Of a stretch of 64,000 bases of DNA, positions 17,839-25,930 are shown piece by piece. Each line of letters starts with the position of its first letter. Position 1 is the stretch's first letter. This stretch comes from Pseudomonas chlororaphis subsp. aurantiaca (GTDB lineage Bacteria > Pseudomonadota > Gammaproteobacteria > Pseudomonadales > Pseudomonadaceae), in assembly GCF_013466605.1 (NCBI RefSeq), contig NZ_CP059162.1:1736001-1800000 (forward strand). Direction: 5' to 3'. Made by a program: the position numbers and the translations under genes. The notes beneath the pieces are model-generated. The model made no database searches, was not told the DNA's origin, and was given only the letters and a program-made list of their open reading frames with translations.

Positions 17839-18840
17839 ATGTTCAACGGCAAATCGATTTTCATCTCCGGCGGCACCGGTTCGTTCGGGCGCAATTTCAT
17901 CCGGCGTCTGCTGGAGCAATACCAGCCCAAGCGGGTGGTGGTGTTCTCCCGCGATGAACTGAAACAGTATGAAATGCAGCAGACCTTCAATGCGTCCTGC
18001 ATGCGTTATTTCCTTGGCGACGTGCGTGACGCCGAACGTCTGCGCCAGGCCATGCGCGGGATCGACTATGTGGTGCACGCCGCGGCCCTGAAGCAGGTGC
18101 CGGCCGCGGAATACAACCCCACCGAGTGCATCCGCACCAACGTCAACGGCGCGGAAAACATCATCGCCGCGGCCATCGACAATGGCGTGAAGAAAGTGGT
18201 CGCGCTGTCCACCGACAAGGCGGCCAGCCCGGTCAACCTGTATGGCGCGACCAAGCTGCTGTCGGACAAGCTGTTCGTCGCGGCGAACAATATCGCCGGC
18301 GACCAGCCGACCCGTTTTGCCGTGGTGCGCTACGGCAACGTGGCCGGCTCCCGAGGCTCGGTGGTGCCATTCTTCAGCAAGCTGATCGCCGAAGGCGCCC
18401 GCGAACTGCCAATCACCGACGCGCGCATGACCCGTTTCTGGATCACCCTGGATCACGGGGTGCAGTTCGTGCTCGACAGCTTCTCGCGCATGCATGGCGG
18501 TGAAGTCTTCGTGCCGAAGATCCCGTCGATCCGGATCGTCGACCTGGCGCGTGGCATGGCGCAAAACCTGCCGCACAAGCAGGTGGGCATTCGTCCGGGG
18601 GAAAAACTCCACGAGCTGATGGTGCCGCTGGATGACGCGCGCATGACCCTGGAGTTCGCCGATCACTACACCATCCAGCCGTCGATCCGCTTTACCAATG
18701 TCAACGTCGACTTTGCCGTGGACGGCCTGGGCGAGCGCGGGCGACCGGTGGACGAGCAGTTCGAATACCGCTCCGACACCAATCCGCATTTCCTCTCGGT
18801 GGGCCAGATCGCCGAGCTGCATGCCGGGCTGTCGGCATGA
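17839..18840 (+). CDS. pseB: UDP-N-acetylglucosamine 4,6-dehydratase, inverting (PseB)
   Basis: First step of CMP-pseudaminic acid synthesis: converts UDP-GlcNAc to the 4-keto-6-deoxy-L-altro form with C5 inversion. The 333-residue protein has SGGTGSFGRNF at the N-terminus, the LSTDKAA strand, and NLYGATKLLSDKL as the YxxxK pair. The length and GSFG form are typical of PseB/FlaA1. An AAAAAGGA element precedes the ATG. It overlaps pseC by 4 bases. Pseudaminic acid is an established flagellin glycan in Campylobacter and Helicobacter. Confidence 0.96.
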   Translation: MFNGKSIFISGGTGSFGRNFIRRLLEQYQPKRVVVFSRDELKQYEMQQTFNASCMRYFLGDVRDAERLRQAMRGIDYVVHAAALKQVPAAEYNPTECIRTNVNGAENIIAAAIDNGVKKVVALSTDKAASPVNLYGATKLLSDKLFVAANNIAGDQPTRFAVVRYGNVAGSRGSVVPFFSKLIAEGARELPITDARMTRFWITLDHGVQFVLDSFSRMHGGEVFVPKIPSIRIVDLARGMAQNLPHKQVGIRPGEKLHELMVPLDDARMTLEFADHYTIQPSIRFTNVNVDFAVDGLGERGRPVDEQFEYRSDTNPHFLSVGQIAELHAGLSA

Positions 18841-20009
18841 TTCCCTACGGGCGCCAGAGTCTCGACCAGGCGGACATCGATGCGGTGGTCGCGGTGCTGC
18901 AGTCCGACTGGCTGACCCAGGGCCCGACCATCGAACGCTTCGAGCAGGCCATGGCGGCGCGCTGCGAGGCCGTCCATGGGGTGGCGGTATGCAACGCCAC
19001 GGCGGCCTTGCACATTGCCTGCCTGGCCGCCGGGCTGGGGCCGGGAGACCGGCTGTGGACCACGCCCAATACCTTCCTGGCCTCGGCCAACTGCGGACGT
19101 TATTGCGGCGCCGAGGTGGACTTCGTCGATATCGACCCGCGCACCTGGAACATGGATGCCCGGGCGCTGGCACACAAGCTGGAGGCCGCCGAACGCACGG
19201 GCAGCCTGCCCAAGGTGGTGGTGGCGGTGGCGTTCTCCGGGCAAAGCTGCGACATGCGGGCCATGGCGCAGTTGGCGCAGCGTTATGGCTTCGTGCTGAT
19301 CGAGGATGCCTCCCACGCGGTGGGTGCCTCCTATGCCGGGCGGCCGGTGGGCTGTGGCGAATTCGCTTCGATGACGGTGTTCAGTTTTCATCCGGTGAAG
19401 ATCATCACCAGCGCCGAGGGCGGCATGGTCCTGACCAACAGCCCGCAACTGGCGGACCACCTGCGGCGCTTGCGCAGCCACGGCATGACCCGCGACCCGG
19501 CGCAGATGACCGAGCCCAGCCATGGACCCTGGTACTACCAGCAGACCGAGCTGGGTTTCAATTACCGCATCACCGATCTGCAGGCGGCCCTGGGCTTGTC
19601 CCAACTAGGCAAGCTCGACGCGTTCATTGCCCGGCGCCGGCAACTGGCGGCCCGTTATGACCACTTGCTGGCCGATCTGCCGCTGACCCTGCCGCAGGCT
19701 CAGGAGCAGGCGCAGTCGGCATGGCATCTGTACGTGGTGCGCTTGCAACCCGAACGCATCCGCCGCTCCCATCGCGAGGTGTTCGAGGCATTGCGCGAGG
19801 CCGGGGTCGGGGTCAATCTGCATTACATCCCGGTGCACCTGCAGCCGTATTACCGCGACCTGGGATTCGCCGTGGGGGATTTCCCCGAGGCCGAACGCTA
19901 CTACGCCGAGGCCATCAGCCTGCCGCTGTTTCCGGCGCTGGAGGATGAGCAGCAGGTGTATGTGGTCGAGCAATTGCGCCAGCTTATCCAGGAGCCCGCC
20001 CAGCCTTGA
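18837..20009 (+). CDS. pseC: UDP-4-amino-4,6-dideoxy-N-acetyl-beta-L-altrosamine transaminase (PseC)
   Basis: PLP-dependent aminotransferase of the DegT/DnrJ/EryC1 family (390 residues) that aminates the PseB product at C4. It shows MIPYGRQSLDQADIDAVVAVL at the start, NATAALHIACLAAG, EDASHAVGA and FSFHPVKIITSAEGGM, where the Lys is the PLP-binding residue. It overlaps pseB and pseF by 4 bases each, consistent with translational coupling. Confidence 0.95.
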   Translation: MIPYGRQSLDQADIDAVVAVLQSDWLTQGPTIERFEQAMAARCEAVHGVAVCNATAALHIACLAAGLGPGDRLWTTPNTFLASANCGRYCGAEVDFVDIDPRTWNMDARALAHKLEAAERTGSLPKVVVAVAFSGQSCDMRAMAQLAQRYGFVLIEDASHAVGASYAGRPVGCGEFASMTVFSFHPVKIITSAEGGMVLTNSPQLADHLRRLRSHGMTRDPAQMTEPSHGPWYYQQTELGFNYRITDLQAALGLSQLGKLDAFIARRRQLAARYDHLLADLPLTLPQAQEQAQSAWHLYVVRLQPERIRRSHREVFEALREAGVGVNLHYIPVHLQPYYRDLGFAVGDFPEAERYYAEAISLPLFPALEDEQQVYVVEQLRQLIQEPAQP

Positions 20010-20713
20010 GTGCCATCGCCATCATTCCCGCCCGTGGCGGCAGCAAACGCATCGCGCGCAAGAACCTCAAGCCGTTCGACGGCGTGCCGATGATTGCCCG
20101 CTCGATTGCGACGGCGCTGCGCTCCGGGTTGTTCGATCAGGTGCTGGTCAGTACCGACGACCCGGAGATCGCCGAGTTGGCCAGGGCCAGCGGCGCCACG
20201 GTGCCGTTCATGCGCCCGGCCGAGCTGGCGGACGATTTCACCGGCACCGGGCCGGTGATCGTGCATGCCTTGAATGTGTTGCACGAGCGTGGCGAGACCT
20301 TCGATTACGCCTGCTGCATCTATGCCACCGCGCCTTTGCTGCAGGTGCGCTACCTGCACCAGGGGTTCACGGCGCTGGAGGCCCATCCCGACAAGTCCTT
20401 CGCGTTTTCCGTGTGCAGCTTTGGGTTCCCGGTGCAGCGGGCCTTGATCCTCGACGAGCAGGGCGCGCTGACCTCGCTTTATCCGGAGTTTCGCAACACC
20501 CGCTCCCAAGACTTGCCGCCGGCCTATCAGGATGCCGGGCAGTTCTATTGGGGGCGTAGCGAGGCCTGGCTGCGCGGCGACCTGGTGTTTTCCCCGCTCA
20601 GCCTGCCGGTGATCCTGCCGCGCCATCTGGTGCAGGACATCGACACCGAGGAAGACTGGTTGCGCGCGGAATACCTGTACGCGGCGCTCAAGGCCGGTGG
20701 AGAACTGGAGTGA
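20006..20713 (+). CDS. pseF: Pseudaminic acid cytidylyltransferase (PseF)
   Basis: Activates pseudaminic acid with CTP to CMP-Pse. The 235-residue protein starts IAIIPARGGSKRIARKNLKPF, the CMP-sugar synthetase signature, followed by STDDPEIAELA and YATAPLLQ. The likely start is TTG at 20006, in a 4-base overlap with the pseC stop. The order (F before G and I) differs from the biochemical order but is common in bacterial pse operons. Confidence 0.94.
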   Translation: MSAIAIIPARGGSKRIARKNLKPFDGVPMIARSIATALRSGLFDQVLVSTDDPEIAELARASGATVPFMRPAELADDFTGTGPVIVHALNVLHERGETFDYACCIYATAPLLQVRYLHQGFTALEAHPDKSFAFSVCSFGFPVQRALILDEQGALTSLYPEFRNTRSQDLPPAYQDAGQFYWGRSEAWLRGDLVFSPLSLPVILPRHLVQDIDTEEDWLRAEYLYAALKAGGELE

Positions 20714-21843
20714 GGGTGCTGATCCGTGCCGATGCCTCGCCGGCCATTGGCAGCGGCCATATCGCCCGCTGCCTGACCCTGGCCAGGGCGTTGCGCGAGC
20801 AGGGCGCCACAGTGGCTTTCGCCTGTCGGAGCTTGCCCGGGCAGCAGTTGGACTGTCTGGCCGAACTGGGTTTCCTGACTTTCGCCCTGCCGGCGAATTA
20901 TCCAGGTGAATGCGCGCAGGACATCGAGGCGCCGTTGCCCTGGCGGGTGGATATCGCTGCCTTGCAGGCAGTGTTGCAGGATCAGCCGCGATTCGATTGG
21001 GTGCTGGTCGATCACTACGGTCTCGACCGGCAGTGGCAGCAGGCGGCACGGCAATGGGCACCGCGGATTGCCGCCATCGATGACCTGGCCAACCGGCGGC
21101 ATGCCGTCGATCTGTTGCTCGACCAGAACTTCAGCGGCACACCGCAGGCCTATGCCGGCTTGATCGACGCTGAGTGCCGGGCGCTGCTGGGGCCGCATTT
21201 CGCCTTGCTGCGCGAGGAGTTCCGCTGCCCGCCGATCGCCATTCGCGAGCGAGCGAATCGGGTGCTGGTGAATTTCGGCGGTTTCGATGCGGCCAGCCAG
21301 ACATACCAGGCGATGCTGGCCTTGAGTGCGTTCGACGGCCTGCAAGTGGATTTTGTCGCCGGGGCCGGTAACCCGGCCTGGGCACAGATGCAGGAACTGG
21401 CGGCCGGTCGTGGGCATTGGCGCTTGCACGCCTATGTCAGCGACTTTTCCCGCTTGATGGCCGAGGCTGACCTGTTTATCGGTGCCGGCGGCGGCACCAG
21501 CTGGGAGCGCGCCGCCCTGGGCCTGCCAACCCTGTGCATCAGCGTCGCCGGCAATCAAGAGGCCAATGCCCGGTTGTTGGCCGAGGCGGGCATGCATGTC
21601 TACCTGGGGTCCAGCGAGCAGGTGAGCGTCGAGCAAATCCGCCAGGCGGTCGCGGTGCTCGTCGGCGATTACTCGCTGCGCCAGACCCTGGCGCAACGCT
21701 CCCGGCAACTGGTGGACGGGCAGGGTGCATCGCGGGTGGCGGCGGCCCTGTTCGAGATGACCCGCAATCCATTGCGTCGCACCGGGGATGATCCGGCCAC
21801 CGGAGAATTTACGCTTGAATCGAAGGAAAACCCCAATGACTAG
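20710..21843 (+). CDS. pseG: UDP-2,4-diacetamido-2,4,6-trideoxy-beta-L-altropyranose hydrolase (PseG)
   Basis: Removes UDP from the acetylated intermediate to release 6-deoxy-AltdiNAc for PseI. The 377-residue protein starts with GTG and shows IRADASPAIGSGHIARCL, the PseG nucleotide-sugar signature, with FIGAGGGTSWERAALGLP near residue 260 in the GT-B-like C-terminal half. It is longer than Campylobacter PseG (274 residues as I recall), but the extra sequence does not look like a GNAT acetyltransferase, so the missing PseH activity is not fused here. Overlaps pseF by 4 bases and pseI by 8. Confidence 0.92.
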   Translation: MRVLIRADASPAIGSGHIARCLTLARALREQGATVAFACRSLPGQQLDCLAELGFLTFALPANYPGECAQDIEAPLPWRVDIAALQAVLQDQPRFDWVLVDHYGLDRQWQQAARQWAPRIAAIDDLANRRHAVDLLLDQNFSGTPQAYAGLIDAECRALLGPHFALLREEFRCPPIAIRERANRVLVNFGGFDAASQTYQAMLALSAFDGLQVDFVAGAGNPAWAQMQELAAGRGHWRLHAYVSDFSRLMAEADLFIGAGGGTSWERAALGLPTLCISVAGNQEANARLLAEAGMHVYLGSSEQVSVEQIRQAVAVLVGDYSLRQTLAQRSRQLVDGQGASRVAAALFEMTRNPLRRTGDDPATGEFTLESKENPND

Positions 21844-22888
21844 TTTCAAGATCGGCTCGCGCTCGATTGGCGCCGGTTCGCCGCCGTTCATCATTGCCGA
21901 GATGAGCGGCAACCATAACCAGTCGCTGGACGTTGCCCTGCAGATCGTCGAGGCCGCGGCCAAGGCCGGCGCCCATGCCCTGAAATTACAGACTTATACC
22001 GCCGACACCATGACCCTGGACCTGGAGCATGGCGAATTCTTCATCAAGGATCCGGCCAGTCTCTGGGCCGGTTCCTCGTTGTATGCCCTGTATGAAAAGG
22101 CCCATACGCCCTGGCAGTGGCATGCGCCGATCTTCGCCCGCGCCAGGGAGCTGGGGATGCTGGCGTTCTCCACGCCGTTCGATGAGAGCGCGGTGGACTT
22201 CCTCGAAAGCCTCGACGTGCCGGCGTACAAGATCGCCAGTTTCGAAAACACCGACCTGCCGCTGATTCGTCGGGTTGCGGCCACCGGCAAGCCGCTGATC
22301 ATTTCCACCGGCATGGCCAGCATCGCCGAGCTGGACGAAAGCGTGCGCGCCGCCCGGGAGGCCGGCTGCAAGGACCTGGTGCTGCTCAAGTGCACCAGTA
22401 CCTACCCGGCTTCGCCGGAAAACAGCAACATCCTGACCATCCCGCATTTGCGCGAGCTGTTCGGCTGCGAGGTCGGTTTGTCCGACCACTCCATGGGCGT
22501 CGGGGTTTCTGTGGCCGCCGTGGCGCTGGGCGCCACAGTGGTGGAGAAACACTTCACCCTCGACCGCGCCGCTGGCGGGGTGGATGCGAGTTTTTCCCTG
22601 GAGCCGGCGGAGCTGCACAGCCTGGTGGTGGAAACCGAACGCGCCTGGCAGGCCCTGGGCCAGGTACGTTACGGCGCGACCGAGGCCGAGCGGCAATCGG
22701 TGCTGTACCGCCGTTCCCTCTATGTCACCCGCGATATGGCGGCGGGGGAGGTGTTCAGCAGCGATAACGTCAGGGCCATTCGTCCCGGCCTGGGGTTGGC
22801 TCCCAAGCACATCGACGCGATCCTCGGGCGTTGTGCGCGCCAGGCCCTCAAGCGCGGTACCGCACTGGATTGGGCATTTGTCGAATAG
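21836..22888 (+). CDS. pseI: Pseudaminic acid synthase (PseI)
   Basis: NeuB-family enzyme of 350 residues that condenses 6-deoxy-AltdiNAc with phosphoenolpyruvate to pseudaminic acid. FIIAEMSGNHNQSLDVALQ is the PseI-type N-terminus, followed by ALKLQTYTADTMT, KIASFENTDLPL and GLSDHSMGV, with a C-terminal SAF (antifreeze-like) domain containing RRSLYVTRDMAAGE. The ATG at 21836 has AAGGAAAA upstream; the open frame extends further into pseG but without homology. Last gene of the pse block before a 225-base gap. Confidence 0.95.
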   Translation: MTSFKIGSRSIGAGSPPFIIAEMSGNHNQSLDVALQIVEAAAKAGAHALKLQTYTADTMTLDLEHGEFFIKDPASLWAGSSLYALYEKAHTPWQWHAPIFARARELGMLAFSTPFDESAVDFLESLDVPAYKIASFENTDLPLIRRVAATGKPLIISTGMASIAELDESVRAAREAGCKDLVLLKCTSTYPASPENSNILTIPHLRELFGCEVGLSDHSMGVGVSVAAVALGATVVEKHFTLDRAAGGVDASFSLEPAELHSLVVETERAWQALGQVRYGATEAERQSVLYRRSLYVTRDMAAGEVFSSDNVRAIRPGLGLAPKHIDAILGRCARQALKRGTALDWAFVE

Positions 22889-23113
22889 CCGTTTGTATGG
22901 CTGATTCGGCAAAATAGCGTGACCTGCGAGTCATAACGCGCATCTTCACTGTATTGTATTGACCGGGGAGATGGCGCCTGGCCGGTAAACGGTGCAGTGA
23001 TAGCCTTCTATTTCTTCCCGCTGTCGCCCGTCAGGGGCGCCAGGATGTCTGTTTGTCGGCAGCCCCGGTCCCGGTGGTCGGGGTATTCAGCTGTTTATTA
23101 TTGGGAAGCCGTA
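22889..23113 (+). other. Intergenic region between pseI and the FabH-like gene
   Basis: No gene is evident in these 225 bases. It is less GC-rich than the flanking genes at both ends and may carry a promoter for the FabH-like gene, but I found no RpoN or FliA element with correct spacing. The open frame of the downstream gene extends into it without homology. Confidence 0.5.
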
Positions 23114-24040
23114 ATGATTGGCATAAAGAGCATTGCGAGCTACGTGCCTGTAGCCGGCGTAGACAATTACGCACAAGGTGCAAAATTCGAGAAGGATGAA
23201 GAATTCATCCTGGGCAAGATCGGTTCGGCCTTCCTGCCGCGCAAAGACGCCGCGCAGGAAACCTCGGACCTGTGTGTCGAAGCAGTCAATACGCTGTTCG
23301 CCAACAACCCGCAACTGTCGCGCGAGTCGATCGACGCGCTGATCGTCGTCACCCAGAACGGCGACGAAGAAGGCCTGCCGCACACCGCCGCCATCGTCCA
23401 GGACAAGCTGGGCCTGCCGACCCACGTCGCGGCCTTCGATATTTCCCTGGGCTGCTCCGGTTATGTCTATGGCATCTACGCGCTCAAGGGCTTCATGGAA
23501 GCCGCGGGCCTGAAGAACGGCCTGCTGGTCACCGCCGACCCTTACTCGAAGATCGTCGATCCGAAAGACCGTAACACCACCATGCTGTTCGGCGATGCGG
23601 CGACCGCGACCTGGATGGGCGAAGACGCTCCCTGGCAGCTGGGCAAGGCCAAGTTCGGCACCGACGGTTCCGGCGCTCCGCACCTGAAAGTCACCGATGG
23701 GGTGTTTTTCATGAATGGCCGCCAGGTGTTCAACTTTGCCCTGCTGAAAGTCCCGGCGCATTTGAATGAGCTGCTGGATGAGTCCGGCCTGAAGGAGGAG
23801 CAGATCGATGCGTTCTGTATCCACCAGGGCAGTGCGGCGATCGTCGATGCCGTGGCGCGCCGTTTCGAAGGCGAGCCGGAGAAGTTCATCAAGGACATGG
23901 TCGAGACCGGTAACACCGTGTCGTCGAGCATTCCGCTGCTGCTGGAAAAGCACGTGCTCGAATCGAAGTGGCAACGTGTGGCCCTGAGTGGCTTCGGTGT
24001 AGGGCTGTCCTGGGGCTCGGCGATTATCTATCGCCCATGA
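23114..24040 (+). CDS. 3-oxoacyl-ACP synthase III (FabH-like) of the flagellin glycosylation island
   Basis: Thiolase-fold condensing enzyme of 308 residues. The Cys (SLGCSGYVYGIYAL), His (FCIHQGSAAIVDAV) and Asn (ETGNTVSSSIPLLL) of the KAS III catalytic triad are all present, though the usual HQAN reads HQGS. The ATG at 23114 begins MIGIKSIASYVP; the frame continues 117 bases upstream without family likeness. A FabH-like gene (orf3) sits between the glycosyltransferases and fliC in P. syringae. Housekeeping fabH is normally beside other fab genes, so this copy probably supplies or transfers an acyl group for the glycan. Followed by a strong terminator. Confidence 0.88.
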   Translation: MIGIKSIASYVPVAGVDNYAQGAKFEKDEEFILGKIGSAFLPRKDAAQETSDLCVEAVNTLFANNPQLSRESIDALIVVTQNGDEEGLPHTAAIVQDKLGLPTHVAAFDISLGCSGYVYGIYALKGFMEAAGLKNGLLVTADPYSKIVDPKDRNTTMLFGDAATATWMGEDAPWQLGKAKFGTDGSGAPHLKVTDGVFFMNGRQVFNFALLKVPAHLNELLDESGLKEEQIDAFCIHQGSAAIVDAVARRFEGEPEKFIKDMVETGNTVSSSIPLLLEKHVLESKWQRVALSGFGVGLSWGSAIIYRP

Positions 24041-24060
24041 GTTGATCCCGCGGCATCCTA

Positions 24061-24099
24061 AAATAGCGCCCAGGGTGTACCCTGAGCGCTATTTTTTTT
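24061..24099 (+). terminator. Intrinsic terminator after the FabH-like gene
   Basis: AAATAGCGC, CCAGGG, a TGTA loop, CCCTG and GCGCTATTT form a long stem with a one- or two-base internal mismatch, ending in eight T. Strong rho-independent terminator; the MAF gene begins 22 bases later. Confidence 0.88.
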
Positions 24100-24121
24100 G
24101 CATGAAGATAGGCGAGACAGC

Positions 24122-25414
24122 ATGAGCGAAAGCTTCGAGGGCAATGCCCAGGCAATACAGGCTCGCTGGCCACGACTGCTTGAACGGTTGCTGGCGGAAG
24201 ACAGTGCCGGGTTGCAGGCGGATCTGGTCGAAGGCCTGGGTTCGACCTTGAGTATTTCCGGTATTCAGCTCACCAGCCGTCACGATCGCATGGCGGAAGC
24301 ACGAACCCAGGCGGCGAGCCTGCCGGCCGACAGCCCGGTGATCCATCTGTACGGCACCGGCTTGGGCGACTTGCAGCAGATATTGCTGGAAAACCCGGCG
24401 CTGCAACGCTTGCAGGTGCACATCCTGAACGGCGCGGTATTTGCGCTGGTGCTGCAATTGCTCGATCAGCAGGCCTGGTTGAACGATCCTCGAGTCGAAC
24501 TGGGCTATGCCGGCGATCTGGCGGAAATCCAGTTGCCATTCTTCGCCTTGCCTTCCGAGCTGGTGCTGGCGGATGACTACAACGCCAAGATCCGCGATCG
24601 CCTGGTCAGTGAGGTACACCTGGCCTTCAATAACCGTGACTTCGTGGCCGATTCCCCGGAGGTTACCCAGCGCCTGCAATCGAGTGCCGAGCTGGTGGCC
24701 GGCGACAGTGACGTGGCCCGGTTGTTCGGCACCCAGCCGGGGCGCGAGGTCTTTGTGATTGCCACCGGGCCGAGCCTGGAACGGCATTTCGAGCGCCTGC
24801 GCGAGATTCGCGCCCAAGCCCGGCGCCCTCTGTTTATCTGTGTCGATACCGCCTACCGGCCGCTGCTCAAGCAGGGGATCGAGCCGGACATCGTGGTCAG
24901 CATCGATCACCGGATTTCCGGCTTGCACCTGCCTCCAGAAAAATCGGCAGCCATCACTCTGGTCTACCTGCCGATGGTCGATCCGCAGATTCTGGCGCTC
25001 TGGCAGGGGCCGCGGTATGTCGGGTATTCCGCCAGCCCGATTTACACACGGATGCGCGAGCAACTGCCCAAGGCGCAGCTGTATGTCGGTGGCAGCGTGA
25101 TTCATCCGGCGGTGGACCTGGCGGTAAAAATGGGGGCCGAGCAGGTCACCTTGTTCGGTGCCGACTTCGCCTTCCCGATGAACAAGACGCATGCCGGCTG
25201 GCTCGACGGCGAGCTGGGACCACAGCTGGGCGCAGCCAGGCACTGGGTGCTGGATGGGTATGGCCAGCGGGTCAGGACCCAGCTCAATTTCCGCAGTTAC
25301 CTGTGCGAGCTGGAGCGTTTTATCGCCGGTCATCCACGGGTGCGCTTCTATAACAGCAGTCGGGACGGGGCGATGATCGCCGGGACGACCTACCATCCGG
25401 AGTTCAGCCAATGA
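24122..25414 (+). CDS. Motility accessory factor (Maf/DUF115, MptE-like) glycosyltransferase
   Basis: A 430-residue protein with the DUF115 core REVFVIATGPSLERHFERL, then PLFICVDTAYRPLLKQGIEPDIVVSIDH and FGADFAFPMNKTHA. Maf proteins of Campylobacter, Helicobacter and Aeromonas are required to glycosylate flagellin with pseudaminic or legionaminic acid, so this is the best candidate for transferring Pse to FliC here. The start is the ATG at 24122; an in-frame TTG 24 bases earlier sits in the terminator tail. Overlaps the next small gene by 4 bases. Confidence 0.88.
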   Translation: MSESFEGNAQAIQARWPRLLERLLAEDSAGLQADLVEGLGSTLSISGIQLTSRHDRMAEARTQAASLPADSPVIHLYGTGLGDLQQILLENPALQRLQVHILNGAVFALVLQLLDQQAWLNDPRVELGYAGDLAEIQLPFFALPSELVLADDYNAKIRDRLVSEVHLAFNNRDFVADSPEVTQRLQSSAELVAGDSDVARLFGTQPGREVFVIATGPSLERHFERLREIRAQARRPLFICVDTAYRPLLKQGIEPDIVVSIDHRISGLHLPPEKSAAITLVYLPMVDPQILALWQGPRYVGYSASPIYTRMREQLPKAQLYVGGSVIHPAVDLAVKMGAEQVTLFGADFAFPMNKTHAGWLDGELGPQLGAARHWVLDGYGQRVRTQLNFRSYLCELERFIAGHPRVRFYNSSRDGAMIAGTTYHPEFSQ

Positions 25415-25680
25415 GCGAAATCGAGGGGTTGATCACCCGCTTGCAGCAATGCGCCCAGGGTTTTCGCCTGGGGCGTGATGTCGAGGCGGCCATGACCATG
25501 GTCCAGTTGATGGGGGCGATCCAGCCGGTGATCGATACCGCGCCGCAAGAGCCGCGCCAGGACTGGGAGGTATTACTCGGCCTGATGTTCGAATGCCAGC
25601 AAGGACAAAACTGGCTGGCCCTGGCCGACTACCTGCAATACGAATGCGTTGAAGTGCTGCGTTCCCTCTCTGCTGGCTGA
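25411..25680 (+). CDS. Hypothetical 89-residue protein between maf and fliC
   Basis: Not recognised. The small acidic protein starts MSEIEGLITRLQQCAQGF with an ATG overlapping the maf stop by 4 bases, so the two are probably translated together. It is predicted mostly helical, with no signal peptide or membrane segment, two Cys and a run of Leu/Trp near the C-terminus (WLALADYLQYECVEVL). Codon use matches its neighbours. A chaperone or partner of Maf or flagellin is possible from size and position, but nothing in the sequence proves it. Confidence 0.8.
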   Translation: MSEIEGLITRLQQCAQGFRLGRDVEAAMTMVQLMGAIQPVIDTAPQEPRQDWEVLLGLMFECQQGQNWLALADYLQYECVEVLRSLSAG

Positions 25681-25693
25681 AATATTCCTGCCT

Positions 25694-25718
25694 GCCCGGG
25701 CGATCTCTACGCTCGGGC
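25694..25718 (+). terminator. Weak hairpin after the 89-residue gene
   Basis: GCCCGGGC and GCTCGGGC pair over 8 bp with one G-T wobble around a 9-base loop. A T-run (ATTTTT) appears only about 10 bases later, so termination strength is uncertain. Confidence 0.4.
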
Positions 25719-25823
25719 CCTCTCCGGCATTTTTCTGGCGCCATTTTTCCACGGTTTTAAAAACGCCGAGCCCTTGATTTACGAGGGGTGGCACGCTGAT
25801 GGCAAATTTTTTTGAAAATCCCC

Positions 25824-25850
25824 TAAAGCAACTTGCATTGCCGACGATAA
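25824..25850 (+). promoter_or_regulatory. FliA (sigma28) promoter of fliC
   Basis: TAAAGCAA, an 11-base spacer and GACGATAA match the sigma28 consensus (TAAAGTTT, 11, GCCGATAA) at 13 of 16 positions with ideal spacing. It lies 80 bases before the fliC start in a gene-free, AT-rich stretch. fliC is a known FliA target in Pseudomonas. Confidence 0.85.
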
Positions 25851-25930
25851 CTATTACGAAGGTTCTCTAGGCCATACCCGGCGGTTGCCAGGGCCGGAAG
25901 CCGCAGTACCCAACCAACGAGGAATTCGTC

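Noticed and set aside
14812..19173. 1453-codon open frame on the minus strand
   Set aside because: It lies antisense to the large glycosyltransferase, pseB and part of pseC, all with clear domains. Its translation is His/Gln/Arg/Gly-rich with no domain, as expected for the reverse frame of GC-rich genes.
20710..21843. PseG as a fusion with the missing PseH acetyltransferase
   Set aside because: The extra C-terminal residues are short and show no GNAT acetyl-CoA motif.
22977..22998. CTGGCCGGTAAACGGTGC as an RpoN promoter for the FabH-like gene
   Set aside because: The distance between GG and GC is 12 bases, not 10, so it is not a usable -24/-12 element.
4621..25680. Island as a recently inserted mobile element
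   Set aside because: No integrase, transposase, tRNA or flanking direct repeat was seen, and base and codon use look like the flanking flagellar genes.
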